Positions 52,062 to 60,738 are shown, counted from the stretch's first letter. The stretch is DNA of 64,000 bases from Terrimonas sp. (GCF_003075435.1 NZ_QCZJ01000012.1:1-64000), one strand, 5' to 3'. The notes: generated from the letters alone by a model not told the origin. Program-made: numbers and translations.

Positions 52062-52755
52062 ATTTGTCGATCGCTCCTTTAACATTTTATAGCAGATTTT
52101 TTAGCTTGAAGCAAATCTTTTTGGTATTAAGATTCATATGCAATATGACATTAATGAATAAGTAGTCATCAGTTTACAAAGTCAATTTTCTTACCGGCCT
52201 TTCGAAAGATTCTTAATTAACCAGACTTAACTGATTTGCAGTGTCTCACAAATTGTATAAGTCATGCGATTTCCCGTTAAAGTTATTTATCGCACCAATA
52301 GGGTACATGCTGACGGCACATCTTCTGTTTTTATCCGCTACTGCTTTAATAAGAAATAAAAAACGATTAAATATTTATGAGATCATATCAAAAGAAAGAT
52401 CATTGTTCGCATTGATCTTTCAGATTATAAACTTCCTGAAGAAGACTCGGATGCTATATGTCCTACATATGAAGAAGTCGCAAGCATATATGAAGTAGAT
52501 CTTCGGGAACACCCGCACTTCAATTGAATACCGTGATCTCAATCAAATTTTTTTGATGTTGTCGATTTCCTTTCTTTGTTTTTCTGCAAGTATGTGGCAA
52601 AATCACCTGACCACTGCTGTGGTAATAAAAATAAAGCGACAGGCAGCTATTTGAATAGGATAGCCGTAATCAACTATCCATTTCATTGTAAAAGCAATTG
52701 AAAATCCTGAAATATTCAATTTCAATATAGCATCAAAGAGGTAGAAACAGGTTTA
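52062..52755. other. Gene-poor region with integrase and coding scraps
   Basis: 694 bases with no intact gene. It contains an N-terminal integrase scrap (52264-52359). It also has an open reading without start codon at about 52403-52527 (KIIVRIDLSDYKLPEEDSDA, then TYEEVASIYEVDLREHPHFN) that looks like the end of a real protein. The ORF at 52241-52498 is in a different frame and is rejected. Confidence 0.55.
52264..52359 (+). pseudogene. Tyrosine recombinase N-terminal fragment
   Basis: 31 codons reading MRFPVKVIYRTNRVHADG, TSSVFIRYCFNKK, then stop. DGT-S-V-FIRY is the arm-DNA-binding start of Bacteroidota phage-type integrases. The rest of the gene is missing. It supports earlier integration of a mobile element here. 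Confidence 0.5.
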
Positions 52756-54792
52756 TTACTGTTTTATCAACTTGAGGATTATTTCATTATTACTGCTGTC
52801 AATAATTTTAGCAATGTAAACACCGGGATTCAGGTTGTTAATGTAAACAGGAATTCCTTCTTTTACACCTGTTTCCTGTTTTACTACCAGCCCTGCAGAA
52901 TTATATATAATTATTTTAAAGGACTTGCGAACGCCCTGTATAATAAAATAGTCGTTTGCAGGATTAGGATAAAATTGTAATGAATGGGGCGCTGCATTAT
53001 TGATCAGAACAGTTTTGCTGTAGGTGTATTTCCCATCCTTATCTGTTTGCTTAATTCTGTAATAAACATATTTTTCTTCGGGATTCATGTCGGTGTAGCT
53101 ATATTCGTTTTTGCTGCTACTGTTTTTAGAAATAACAGCATGAAGTTTTTTGAAATTAACACCATCACTGCTCTTTTCAACTTCAAAATGGGAGGTATTA
53201 TATTCATTTTGTGTAATCCATGTCAGGCAGATGTTTCCTGAACACGATTGCGCCGTAAACCCAATCCATTCCAGCGGTAATACTTCAGACACTGATAACG
53301 GTGAACTTATAAGACTTAACCCGCTTGCATCTGTATTAGTAACAACAACATAATAGGTGCCTGATGTTGTTATAGTAAGTGTGGAATCTCCTGTACGTGA
53401 TTCCAGCAGGATATTGTCTTTATACCATGTGTATGTATTTTTAGCAAGTGTTCCTCCGGCTGTTACAGCCAGGTTGGGATTTTTGTTGGTTACGGTTAAG
53501 TTTCTTTGGTTGTCATATATCGCTCCCTGTTTCTGCCCGATACATTCCATTCCGTCAAAATTAAATGCATTGTTGCTGATATCTATTGTAGTAAGATTAT
53601 TGAGATCGCAAATTCCCTGAGGAATGGCACCGTTGAACGAGTTGCTTTTTAATGATAAATAAGTAAGATTAGAAAGGTTTGCAATGCCAGAAGGGATATT
53701 TCCGCTAAGATTATTATTGGCAAGTGATAACCAGTTTAATGCTGTAAGATTTTGCAAAGCATCAGACAATCCCATTATGCGTTTACTGGGATTTGCGTTT
53801 TTATTATTCCGCATTATTTCACCACTAAGGTTTCTGTCGCTTAAATCCAGCATTGTAACTTCCCCGTTTTCTACAGTAATCCCAGACCATGTAGCGGCAG
53901 GGGTTCCGGACAGCCAATTTGTATTATCCGTCCAGTTGTTGCCGTCCAAAGCTGAATATATATCAAGAAGGGCGAGACTATCTGTATTTTGGATAGGAGC
54001 TATTATTATTGGGTTGCTCTCCAGTATAAGCTGCGTAGCTACAATATTAGTTACGCTTACATAATAAGTTCCGGTTTCTGTTATAGCAAAACTAGAATCC
54101 CCGGAGATCGTTGCATAGATGTCGCTATCCCTATACCATGTATAGGTGTTGTTGACTGCTGTTCCTCCCACACTTACAGTAAGTATATTGTTTTTTTTAT
54201 CAGCGTTTATTTTTTGTTGATTATTATAACTGGAACCTGTTACTGTTGCAATGCATTCCATTCCTTCAAAAGTAAAACTATTGTTGTTGAGCTTTAATTC
54301 CTGCATACCGGAAAGGCTGCAAAGCCCTTCAGGAATTTTACCCGATAACTGGTTATAACTAACGTCTGCCTTTATTAAGCTGTTTCGGGTGCTTAGTGAT
54401 TTTGGAAATTTACCTGTAAAGTTGTTATGCGAAAAATTAACCTCAGCCAGGTTAAGAGAGAAATAAAAAGTATCAGGTATATTACCGCTCAACTGGTTGT
54501 CCGACAGGTCAATAACCTCAAGCATTGACAGCTGGTTGAGTGCCCCTCCAAAATTGTTTCCGGTTAAACCATTGCCTGGCAGGCGTAGTTCTGTTACGCG
54601 GTCACCTGTTAATGTAACTCCCTGCCAGCTTGCAACCGGGCCGGTTAGCCAGTTGTACTGCTGCGACCATGCCATTCCTCCCGTTCTGCTGTAAAATTGC
54701 ACAAGCGAAAGGCTGTCTGAAGTGTTTACCTGGGCACATATGCTTACCGTATAAAGATTGATGATAAACAGAATAGGTAAAAATTTTTTCAT
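52756..54792 (-). CDS. Leucine-rich-repeat surface protein with T9SS C-terminal domain
   Basis: 678 residues, secreted. Signal peptide MKKFLPILFIINLYTVSICA. Two tandem blocks (about 25-265 and 268-500) each have a cap with YNWLTGP or TNWLSGTPAATW, plant-type LRRs (LxxLxxLxLxxNxLSGxIPxxI), a small motif FxGMECI, and an Ig-like segment with NTYTWY and GTYYVxVTN. A fibronectin-like linker (LPLEWIGFTAQSCSGNICL) precedes the type A sorting domain LQFYPNPANDYFIIQG to KLIKQ. Likely adhesin or binding protein attached at the cell surface. The blocks are an internal duplication. Confidence 0.9.
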   Translation of the reverse strand: MKKFLPILFIINLYTVSICAQVNTSDSLSLVQFYSRTGGMAWSQQYNWLTGPVASWQGVTLTGDRVTELRLPGNGLTGNNFGGALNQLSMLEVIDLSDNQLSGNIPDTFYFSLNLAEVNFSHNNFTGKFPKSLSTRNSLIKADVSYNQLSGKIPEGLCSLSGMQELKLNNNSFTFEGMECIATVTGSSYNNQQKINADKKNNILTVSVGGTAVNNTYTWYRDSDIYATISGDSSFAITETGTYYVSVTNIVATQLILESNPIIIAPIQNTDSLALLDIYSALDGNNWTDNTNWLSGTPAATWSGITVENGEVTMLDLSDRNLSGEIMRNNKNANPSKRIMGLSDALQNLTALNWLSLANNNLSGNIPSGIANLSNLTYLSLKSNSFNGAIPQGICDLNNLTTIDISNNAFNFDGMECIGQKQGAIYDNQRNLTVTNKNPNLAVTAGGTLAKNTYTWYKDNILLESRTGDSTLTITTSGTYYVVVTNTDASGLSLISSPLSVSEVLPLEWIGFTAQSCSGNICLTWITQNEYNTSHFEVEKSSDGVNFKKLHAVISKNSSSKNEYSYTDMNPEEKYVYYRIKQTDKDGKYTYSKTVLINNAAPHSLQFYPNPANDYFIIQGVRKSFKIIIYNSAGLVVKQETGVKEGIPVYINNLNPGVYIAKIIDSSNNEIILKLIKQ

Positions 54793-55704
54793 TCGGTACT
54801 AAATATATGTTTGAAATGGCGCATTGAAACTAAAAAAGTAAATACAATTTAGACCAGCAACAATATACTGGCGGTATCGGAGGTAATCTAAAGATTAATT
54901 GAGTTCTCAATTTAGTAATATTTTGTAAACGTATAAAGTTTTTGAAAGCCGGGGTAAAGTTTTTTTCAGGTGCAATACAATTTCTGTAAGGCTATCAATG
55001 AGCAATAAAATACCTGTTGGTATATTGTTATTTCAAAGAGATATGCCTGCTGCTTTGTACAGCGCTTTTTATCAACCCTAAGACTGTATAACGTGGATGT
55101 GCAGAATGGCAATAGCTGTTTTGTTAAGGCGCCGGAGAATGCTCATACGAGGAGTGTGTGAAATATTATTATTTCACTTTTATGACTCAATTATTAATTC
55201 AAATGCCTCTTGCCAATTGGGCAATAACTTCTCCGTACAATTGAATGTGCCTATTAGCAATTTTCCATCAAAATTTAATTATTTCCTCTTGTTTAAGTTT
55301 ATTTGACTTTGGATTTGCAATTACTTAAAGCCCAAAACACCGGTTGACGAAATTATAATCAGTGAGAAGCTAAAGGAAAAACTGAAAGATGGCTTGTCTT
55401 CAAAAGCCGGCTTCAGGTATATTGACCCCGAGATGGCAAGCAATTCTATTGTTGACAGATTGAATGGACAAATAACCATTGGCGAGTATTTTTTCTGATG
55501 ACTATTTCCAAGTTCCAAAACTGAAAAAAATATTGTCAGAATGTGTCGTACAATCATCACAGGAGAAGTAGCATCGCGAGTTAACTTTTGATGATCTGTC
55601 ACAAACCTGTTTTCGTATTTGTAAGTTATAATTATTTTCATTGTTTATTTTTATCGCTTACCAACCGTACATTAACCCTGATCACTATTTAATAAAACAC
55701 TTTC
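54793..55704. other. Gene-poor region with repeat and coding scraps
   Basis: 912 bases. It contains repeat copy 3 (54871-54942). A minus-strand scrap near 55185-55270 reads GKLLIGTFNCTEKLLPNWQE. A plus-strand scrap at about 55329-55497 reads EIIISEKLKEKLKDGLSSKA and ends FF before a stop. Both look like ends of decayed genes that were not identified. The ORFs at 55097-55306 and 55321-55641 are not credible. Confidence 0.5.
54871..54942 (+). repeat. 175-bp dispersed repeat, partial copy 3
   Basis: The core taatctaaagattaattgag, caatttagtaatat, then taaacg and aaagttttt follows the middle of copies 1 and 2 with a short deletion (gatgag). It lies 52.8 kb from copy 2. Only about 70 bp align. Confidence 0.65.
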
Positions 55705-55905
55705 ATGTTTATTATCTACGGCAAAAAAGCAGGCAGAATTAAAAAATATACAGATCATGGGCATGCTTGTCCCAACTGTAAAGCATTTGATCTGTCAATT
55801 AAGGTCTTCAGGGAATATTATCATTTATATTATATCCCGGCATTTCCAGCAGGAATTAAATCGGCAGCAGTATCATGCAACAATTGCGGAGCCACCCACA
55901 GATAA
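55705..55905 (+). CDS. Small zinc-ribbon protein
   Basis: 66 residues. Two Cys pairs CPNC (about 22-25) and CNNC (about 58-61) in a zinc-ribbon arrangement around a hydrophobic core (YYHLYYIPAFPAG). It resembles the short zinc-ribbon proteins common in Bacteroidota, which usually have a C-terminal tail after the second pair. Here the stop follows soon after CGATHR, so a truncation is possible. Function unknown. Confidence 0.6.
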   Translation: MFIIYGKKAGRIKKYTDHGHACPNCKAFDLSIKVFREYYHLYYIPAFPAGIKSAAVSCNNCGATHR

Positions 55906-56420
55906 AAAAAGATGCTAAAATCCGGAGAGATAAATTCGGTTTACAGGTATTATGGTGGTGATGATGGTTTCAATCGTATGAGATAATCTGGTTCCTGATC
56001 CTGTTAATTTCCATGACTTTTGAATAAAAAATTAAGCGACCCACTGTTATATAATTAAGTAATAATTACTGCATGTTCCATTAAACTGATCTGTGAGTAA
56101 GAGGACGCACGTAAAAACTGAACAAGCCTTATCTACATTCAGTATTGTTACAGCGCGACCAACCGGACTAATCTCAATACTGAAATTGCCATCCCACCAA
56201 ATTATTGGAGCAAAGGCAGAATGGGGAAAGTTCGGGGGTTCAAATTGAAGCCCTTTTTTGCCGGTTGGTTTTGTACCAATCTCTTGCTTCAAAAACATTT
56301 GCATAAAAAAGAAGTACCGGCTGTTCGAAACCGGCAACAAATTGCAAACACCGGCGACTTATAAAGGTTAAACCAAATACCCCACAGTATTATACGGCGT
56401 TTAATGGTATTACATAATAT
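55906..56420. other. Gene-poor stretch
   Basis: 515 bases without a recognised gene. The minus-strand ORF 56047-56340 has poor protein character. The stretch ends at the 340-bp palindromic element. Confidence 0.5.
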
Positions 56421-56760
56421 TAATTAGGGCTTGCTGTTTAACTCCATTTTGGTGATATGCTGATAAAGGTCATTGTATATTCATGCTTTGGTTATTAAAT
56501 TGCTGCAAGGGTTTTGAATCAAATTTTTCAAAAACCATGCAGCTGTTTCGGCATAATTAAATTTTACGAACCTTTTTTTGCCTCCACAGCCGGCGGGCTG
56601 CGTAACCGGAACGCCGCTGCTTTTTGTCTTTTGAAAAAATATGCTTCGCATTTTTTCAATTTCGCCTTCGGCGAAACCAGACAAAAAGATGCGGCTAACC
56701 CGGTTACTGGTAAAAACTTAAAAAAATAAATGCCGGGAGTTAAACAGCAAGCCCTAATTA
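56421..56760. mobile_element. 340-bp MITE-like palindromic element
   Basis: Perfect 25-bp terminal inverted repeats: 56421-56445 (TAATTAGGGCTTGCTG to AACTCC) and 56736-56760. Inside, further nested inverted segments pair imperfectly (CTTTTTGTCT/AGACAAAAAG, GTAACCGG/CCGGTTAC) and small hairpins ATGCTTCGCAT and GCCTTCGGC lie at the centre. No transposase is encoded. Element boundaries are clear, but a target-site duplication is not certain. It lies just after the HTH gene's stop codon and would form a large hairpin in any read-through RNA. Confidence 0.7.
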
Positions 56761-56770
56761 TTAACCCGTA

Positions 56771-57046
56771 TTATTTTTTTCTTTTCACATCTTTTTTAAA
56801 AGGCACCGGGTCTTCAGCAGCGATAGTGAGCTGTGTATTAAGTGTAAGGTTACCACAGATATATTCCAGCAGATCTGCAGGCGGTACACCAATAGCCAGG
56901 GCGATCAGGTATAGTTCTTCCGCTCTTAAATGGCTGCGCCCACTAAGTGTAAGCTCGTTTATCCGCGCCCTCGAAATACTGGTTTTGCGCGCCACCTCAG
57001 ATTTGTTCACCGACTTTTGAGCCAGATATATTCCCAGCTTTGTCAT
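56771..57046 (-). CDS. XRE-type helix-turn-helix regulator
   Basis: 91 residues. Cro/CI-type HTH at residues 1-60: LGIYLAQKSVNKSEVARKTS (helices 1-2), ISRARINELTLSGRSHLRAEE (recognition helix and next), LYLIALAIGVPPADLLEYI. A basic C-terminal tail follows. It diverges from the four-gene operon at 57368-58866 and may regulate it. The end of the gene abuts the MITE-like element. Confidence 0.82.
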   Translation of the reverse strand: MTKLGIYLAQKSVNKSEVARKTSISRARINELTLSGRSHLRAEELYLIALAIGVPPADLLEYICGNLTLNTQLTIAAEDPVPFKKDVKRKK

Positions 57047-57367
57047 TGATTATTAAGATTTTCTATAAACATTAACGGAATGAAAGTAAAAAAATATATA
57101 AATACTTACACACAGGCTTGTTAAATTGTAGGAATGGTCATACATTGTGTTTGATTTTCTATAACTATTATCACGCTATCTGTCACAACAATGAAGCACC
57201 GGGACACTTCTTAGCAGTTTATTATATAGATTCAGGTCAGCAATACCCCCCGAAATGTAATTCCTATTATCACTACCGGTAATGGTGATCTGTATAGGTT
57301 AATTACCAACTATAGCGCTTTTTGTGCTGTGGACAGGCTTTACTTATCCTTGTTTTAAACAGTTTAG
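57047..57367. other. Divergent promoter region of the HTH gene and the four-gene operon
   Basis: 321 bases, A/T-rich. A possible -7 box TATCCTTG lies near 57346-57353 upstream of the plus-strand operon. No clear palindromic operator was recognised. Confidence 0.4.
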
Positions 57368-57808
57368 ATGAAAAAGATCAACACCAAACAAAGATCCAAA
57401 CTATATTTCAAATGGCAAACCGGGGCTTACGCCCGCAATGCACAATATGAGTTCATCATTCCCAACCAGTTCCTTATGCTGTGCAGGTTAACAGATATTC
57501 CTCCCCGTGATATGCTCATTGATTTTATGGATAACCTCGCCTGTGCCAGCTGGAAAAGCAAAGACAGAGACCTGGCAAAAGAACATCTTATCAATTATTT
57601 TATCGCCCACGGCTATGGGCAACGACATTACACAGAAACTGAGCTTCGCACCATGTTCAAAGAAATGAATGCCATGGGTATGCTGTTTCCCCGCCATGGT
57701 AAGACGAAAATGATTGACCTCTATGCCAAATGGAGAGATAAGCAGCATCGTTACTGGTTTAAACAATGGTTCCACAAACCGGGGCGTAAACTATCTCAAC
57801 AGGCATAA
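57368..57808 (+). CDS. Hypothetical protein, operon gene 1
   Basis: 146 residues, basic and soluble, with aromatic- and His-rich C-terminus (KWRDKQHRYWFKQWFHKP). The central helical part has FMDNLACASWKSKDRDLAKE and HYTETELRTMFKEMNAMGM. No known family was recognised. The N-terminus KKINTKQRSKLYFKWQTGAY is basic, which may suit nucleic-acid binding. It lies 2 bp before a 58-residue gene and begins a compact operon beside mobile-element debris. Probably an accessory gene of a past integrative element. Confidence 0.65.
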   Translation: MKKINTKQRSKLYFKWQTGAYARNAQYEFIIPNQFLMLCRLTDIPPRDMLIDFMDNLACASWKSKDRDLAKEHLINYFIAHGYGQRHYTETELRTMFKEMNAMGMLFPRHGKTKMIDLYAKWRDKQHRYWFKQWFHKPGRKLSQQA

Positions 57809-57810
57809 CT

Positions 57811-57987
57811 ATGAGCACAACAACTTCATATAAGCATTGCCGTGCGGGGTTCGCCACATACCAACATGCAATTGCAGACAGCATTGTAAAGGTCGCCGCT
57901 CCTGGAAGTATTTTCCTGTTGGGATTAAAAATACAATACACACAGGCAAATGATCACCAGGCTAACACTCACAACACAACAGCATGA
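57811..57987 (+). CDS. 58-residue hypothetical protein, operon gene 2
   Basis: ATG at 57811, TGA at 57985-57987. The stop overlaps the next gene's ATG in an ATGA (57984-57987), the usual sign of translational coupling. It reads YKHCRAGFATYQHAIADS then VAAPGSIFLLGLKIQY and a Gln/Asn/His/Thr-rich tail. No membrane helix is clear, although GSIFLLGL is hydrophobic. Family unknown. Position and coupling, not homology, support it as a gene. Confidence 0.55.
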   Translation: MSTTTSYKHCRAGFATYQHAIADSIVKVAAPGSIFLLGLKIQYTQANDHQANTHNTTA

Positions 57988-58565
57988 AAAACAGTGTTCA
58001 TAAACGGAAGCGCTTCCGGAAGCCATTTGATTTTTTGGTTGACGGCAAAAAGAAAACCACTCATGTACTACATAAGGTATTCCAAACCTGTAACCCGCAA
58101 GATTTCAGCACTGGCTTAGAGAAGTGGCAGCGGCTTGCTTTGTGTAACGACCAAAGTTCGTATGATGAAGCTAACAGCAGGGAAGATCTTATGGACGTGA
58201 TCGACTGGCTGAAAAAGCTGGCAGATCACTGGCATGCTATATACCGTAATAAGGCTTATAAAAATAAACTGGCAAAGGGCAGATCAAAACACCGAAAGAA
58301 AGCAACAGAAAAAGAAGATACAGCTAATGCTTTAATTAAGGGTGAACACACCGATCCATTCTTTTTCCTTAACAAATTTTGTAACACTTTTGATCCCGGG
58401 TACCTGGAAATGGAATTGCTGGATTTACTGGATGCTGTAATTACTTACGAAGGCATAAATGAAAGCTATAAAGGCAACCTGGTATTCTTTTATCAACACC
58501 TGCTATGCCTGGTGCGGTTATCTTTTAAAATCTATAATAAAAATTCTAACCATTTAAAACAATAG
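57984..58565 (+). CDS. Hypothetical protein, operon gene 3
   Basis: 193 residues, basic N-terminal half (KNSVHKRKRFRKPFDFLVDG) and an acidic-aromatic C-terminal half with FFFLNKFCNTFDPGYLEMEL, LLDLLDAVITYEG and LVFFYQHLLCLVRLSFKIYN. The C-terminal pattern resembles the next gene's FDNYRLGRAHDILWEMF and FYFYEKLLELL, so the two may share a diverged helical domain. Not recognised as any family. ATGA overlap with gene 2, 4 bp before gene 4. Confidence 0.65.
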   Translation: MKNSVHKRKRFRKPFDFLVDGKKKTTHVLHKVFQTCNPQDFSTGLEKWQRLALCNDQSSYDEANSREDLMDVIDWLKKLADHWHAIYRNKAYKNKLAKGRSKHRKKATEKEDTANALIKGEHTDPFFFLNKFCNTFDPGYLEMELLDLLDAVITYEGINESYKGNLVFFYQHLLCLVRLSFKIYNKNSNHLKQ

Positions 58566-58569
58566 TGGC

Positions 58570-58866
58570 ATGCACAGGGATAATAACCAGGATCGCATAT
58601 CAGCAGAAGAACTTTGGTATCTCTCTAAAGATGCGGTAGAGCGTCCACAAAAAATCATCTATGATTTTTTTGATAATTACAGGCTCGGCCGGGCACATGA
58701 TATATTGTGGGAGATGTTTAAATGTACCCTTACGCACATTGATACCAATGATTTTAGCGAAATTGACAGATCAAACAGTTTTTATTTTTACGAGAAATTG
58801 CTGGAACTGTTAAATGCGGATTATGTGCTGTATTTGAAGATGAAGGAGCGGTTGGGACGTAAGTAA
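58570..58866 (+). CDS. Hypothetical protein, operon gene 4
   Basis: 98 residues, all-helical by appearance. Key segments are RISAEELWYLSKDAVERP, FFDNYRLGRAHDILWEMF and SNSFYFYEKLLELLNADYVL. It resembles the C-terminal half of gene 3 in the order of hydrophobic blocks. No motif of known enzymes. Last gene of the operon; the decayed AbiE promoter copy begins about 30 bp later. Confidence 0.65.
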   Translation: MHRDNNQDRISAEELWYLSKDAVERPQKIIYDFFDNYRLGRAHDILWEMFKCTLTHIDTNDFSEIDRSNSFYFYEKLLELLNADYVLYLKMKERLGRK

Positions 58867-59181
58867 AGCATTGTTTTCTGTCCATAAATTTCTCCTGTTC
58901 ATTATTCGTGAACACATACTAATCGTGAACAGGATTTAGAACTTTCATATATGTTCATTATATCTGCGTCCTGATTGGTTTCAATTGTAAACGATCAGCA
59001 CAAAATGCAGGCAATGCATGCATTATATATATTGCCTGATGCCAAAGGTGAGGTTGACATATACCAGCAATTTTGGGATGAACAATATTAGCTATTGCAG
59101 TTTTCAGCAATATCCGCCTGCAAAACAAGCAAGCATTGTTTTGCAGGCGGCACTATTATTTTTTATAATTGTGCTGTTGAT
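58867..59181. other. Scar with decayed AbiE promoter and fragment
   Basis: 315 bases. 58897-58913 holds GTTCA-ttattcg-TGAAC, then further TGAAC and GTTCA half-sites, as in the intact AbiE promoter at 43734-43818. The antitoxin fragment follows at 58996-59091. A Cys/Gln/Ala-codon-rich inverted segment (gcctgcaaaacaagcaa/ttgttttgcaggc, 59110-59150) could end transcripts. Confidence 0.65.
58996..59091 (+). pseudogene. abiEi antitoxin remnant (C-terminal fragment)
   Basis: 32 codons reading QHKMQAMHALYILPDAKGEV then DIYQQFWDEQY and a stop. They match QHKMQAMRALQILPDAKGEV and DLYQQFWLEQH of the intact AbiEi gene, aligned to 44630-44725. About 260 codons before it and the whole C-terminal end and toxin gene are missing. 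Together with the operator copy upstream this is a second, deleted AbiE locus. Confidence 0.85.
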
Positions 59182-59631
59182 TTATGCATCCGGAATTTCA
59201 GGCTCAATCAATCGCATCAGCTTGTCTAATGATTCCTGCCAGCCGAGATAACACATTTCAACAGGTATTACAGAAGGAATGCCTTCCTGTACAATTTTCA
59301 GCTCGGTGCCTGCTATAACCTTATTCAGCCAAACCGTAGTAGTCATTTCACCGGGCAAATTAGGATCATCAAACTTATCGGTGTATTTAATATATTCATC
59401 GGGTTTGATCTCTACATACTTGCCGCCAAAAGAATGGCTATGCCCGGTTGAAAAATTAGTGAACGACATTTTAAATTCACCGCCTGTTTTAAAATCCATT
59501 TTATGTACAGTGCATAAATAGCCATAAGGCGGAAGCCATGCGGCATGCGCCAGGGGGTCAGAAAACGCCCTGAATGTTTTTGCGGGCGATGCTTTTAAAA
59601 CACGATGAAGTGTTACTGTGTTGTTTGCCAT
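59182..59631 (-). CDS. SRPBCC/AHSA1-family protein
   Basis: 149 residues, START-like fold. N-terminal VTLHRVLKASPAKTFRAFSD is the AHSA1 hallmark. Ligand cavity elements are GGEFKMSFTNFSTGHSHSF and PDEYIKYTDKF, ending GWQESLDKLMRLIEPE. Probably a small-molecule-binding or stress protein; no activity can be assigned. It clusters with two VOC-family genes on the same strand, a pattern common in Bacteroidota. Confidence 0.85.
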   Translation of the reverse strand: MANNTVTLHRVLKASPAKTFRAFSDPLAHAAWLPPYGYLCTVHKMDFKTGGEFKMSFTNFSTGHSHSFGGKYVEIKPDEYIKYTDKFDDPNLPGEMTTTVWLNKVIAGTELKIVQEGIPSVIPVEMCYLGWQESLDKLMRLIEPEIPDA

Positions 59632-59685
59632 GATCGTTGAATATTTAAATATAAAAAATGAGTTGTTTTTGCAATTGTTTTACAC

Positions 59686-60162
59686 TTACCCTTTATACGC
59701 TTTTTCAATAGCTGACAGATCAAGTTTTTTCATTTTCAAAAAAGCGTTTGTTACACGGTTCTTCTGTTCCTCTGTTCCATTTTCAAGCATTTGCTGTAAT
59801 GCAGATGCATCAACCTGCCAGGAAAGCCCAAACTTATCTTTAACCCAGCCGCAGGGGCCCTGCTCCCCGCCATTTGCAGTAAGCTTTTCGGTGTAATAAT
59901 CTATTTCATCCTGTGTGTCGCATGATACAATAAATGAAACCGATTCATTGAACTTAAACTCCGGGCCGGCGCTGATCGCCATGAACGGGTTGCCCGATAA
60001 TTCAAAGCGTACGATATCACAATCGCCGGATGGTGTATCATGAATGGTGGTTATCTTGTTGATTTTTGAGCCGGGGAAAATCGAAACATAAAATTCGGCC
60101 GCCTCTTTTGCCTCGGTATCATACCAAAGATGTGGTACTATCTTCTTTAATTGCATTGCCAT
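59686..60162 (-). CDS. VOC-family protein (PhnB-like), 158 residues
   Basis: Vicinal oxygen chelate fold, two beta-alpha-beta-beta-beta modules. Starts MAMQLKKIVPHLWYDTEAKE, with AEFYVSIFPGSKINKI and GPCGWVKDKFGLSWQVD, which place it in the PhnB/3-demethylubiquinone-methyltransferase-like group that lacks a proven reaction. The metal-site acids are not complete. Part of the VOC/AHSA1 cluster. Confidence 0.85.
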   Translation of the reverse strand: MAMQLKKIVPHLWYDTEAKEAAEFYVSIFPGSKINKITTIHDTPSGDCDIVRFELSGNPFMAISAGPEFKFNESVSFIVSCDTQDEIDYYTEKLTANGGEQGPCGWVKDKFGLSWQVDASALQQMLENGTEEQKNRVTNAFLKMKKLDLSAIEKAYKG

Positions 60163-60200
60163 GATCTTTTGATTTAAAAGTTAAAAAATATGGTGGTGTA

Positions 60201-60608
60201 CTACTTTTTATAATTAAGCAGCCAGTGGTTCCCGTATTTATCAGTGAGGGTAGCAAATAAAGCGCCCCAATACGTTCTTTCAGCCGGCTGTGTTTGTTTG
60301 CCTCCGGCAGAAAGCTTTTTATAAACTGTTTTCAGTTCACGTTCGCTCGAACAATTTATCAACAGAGCAACCGCATTTCCTTTTTGCAATCTGTCATCAG
60401 TTGCCATATCGGTACCCGTAAGACAGAAGTTTTTACCATTTAATACTGAATGAACAATCAGCTTTTTCATTTTAGCCGGCATTATATCGGATAATGGTGA
60501 TTCTCCTGCCAACTGCAACAAAAGCTCGCCTCCCAAACATTTTTGATAGAATTTCATAGCTGTCCTGCAATTGCCATTAAAAGTGAGATATGCATGTATT
60601 GCTTTCAT
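60201..60608 (-). CDS. VOC-family protein (PhnB-like), 135 residues
   Basis: ATG at 60608 (MKAIHAYLTFNGNC); a TTG in frame 9 bp upstream is less likely. VOC modules: MKFYQKCLGGELLLQLAGES and TYWGALFATLTDKYGNHWLL. Second member of the tandem pair with the gene at 59686-60162. Diverges from the GlxA-type regulator gene, which may control it. Confidence 0.82.
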   Translation of the reverse strand: MKAIHAYLTFNGNCRTAMKFYQKCLGGELLLQLAGESPLSDIMPAKMKKLIVHSVLNGKNFCLTGTDMATDDRLQKGNAVALLINCSSERELKTVYKKLSAGGKQTQPAERTYWGALFATLTDKYGNHWLLNYKK

Positions 60609-60738
60609 ATACGTCAAATCAAATTAGCAATACAAAAATGGCATTTAAATAAGATTTACAGGTAGTGCGTAAACGACAGTTTTAAGGGCTGATTCCGCCA
60701 AATACATTGCTTATCTTTATTTCCTGAAAAAACAGGAT

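Noticed and set aside
52241-52498. 85-codon plus-strand ORF
   Set aside because: The integrase-like and protein-like readings are in other frames. This frame gives an implausible hydrophobic/basic mix.
55097-55306. 69-codon plus-strand ORF
   Set aside because: The opposite strand shows a better, though broken, protein reading. No signal for expression.
56047-56340. 97-codon minus-strand ORF
   Set aside because: No domain, membrane or repeat signature and no promoter context; too weak to list as a gene.
56421-56760. CRISPR array
   Set aside because: Repeats here are inverted and nested, not direct and evenly spaced. No cas genes are present anywhere in the window.
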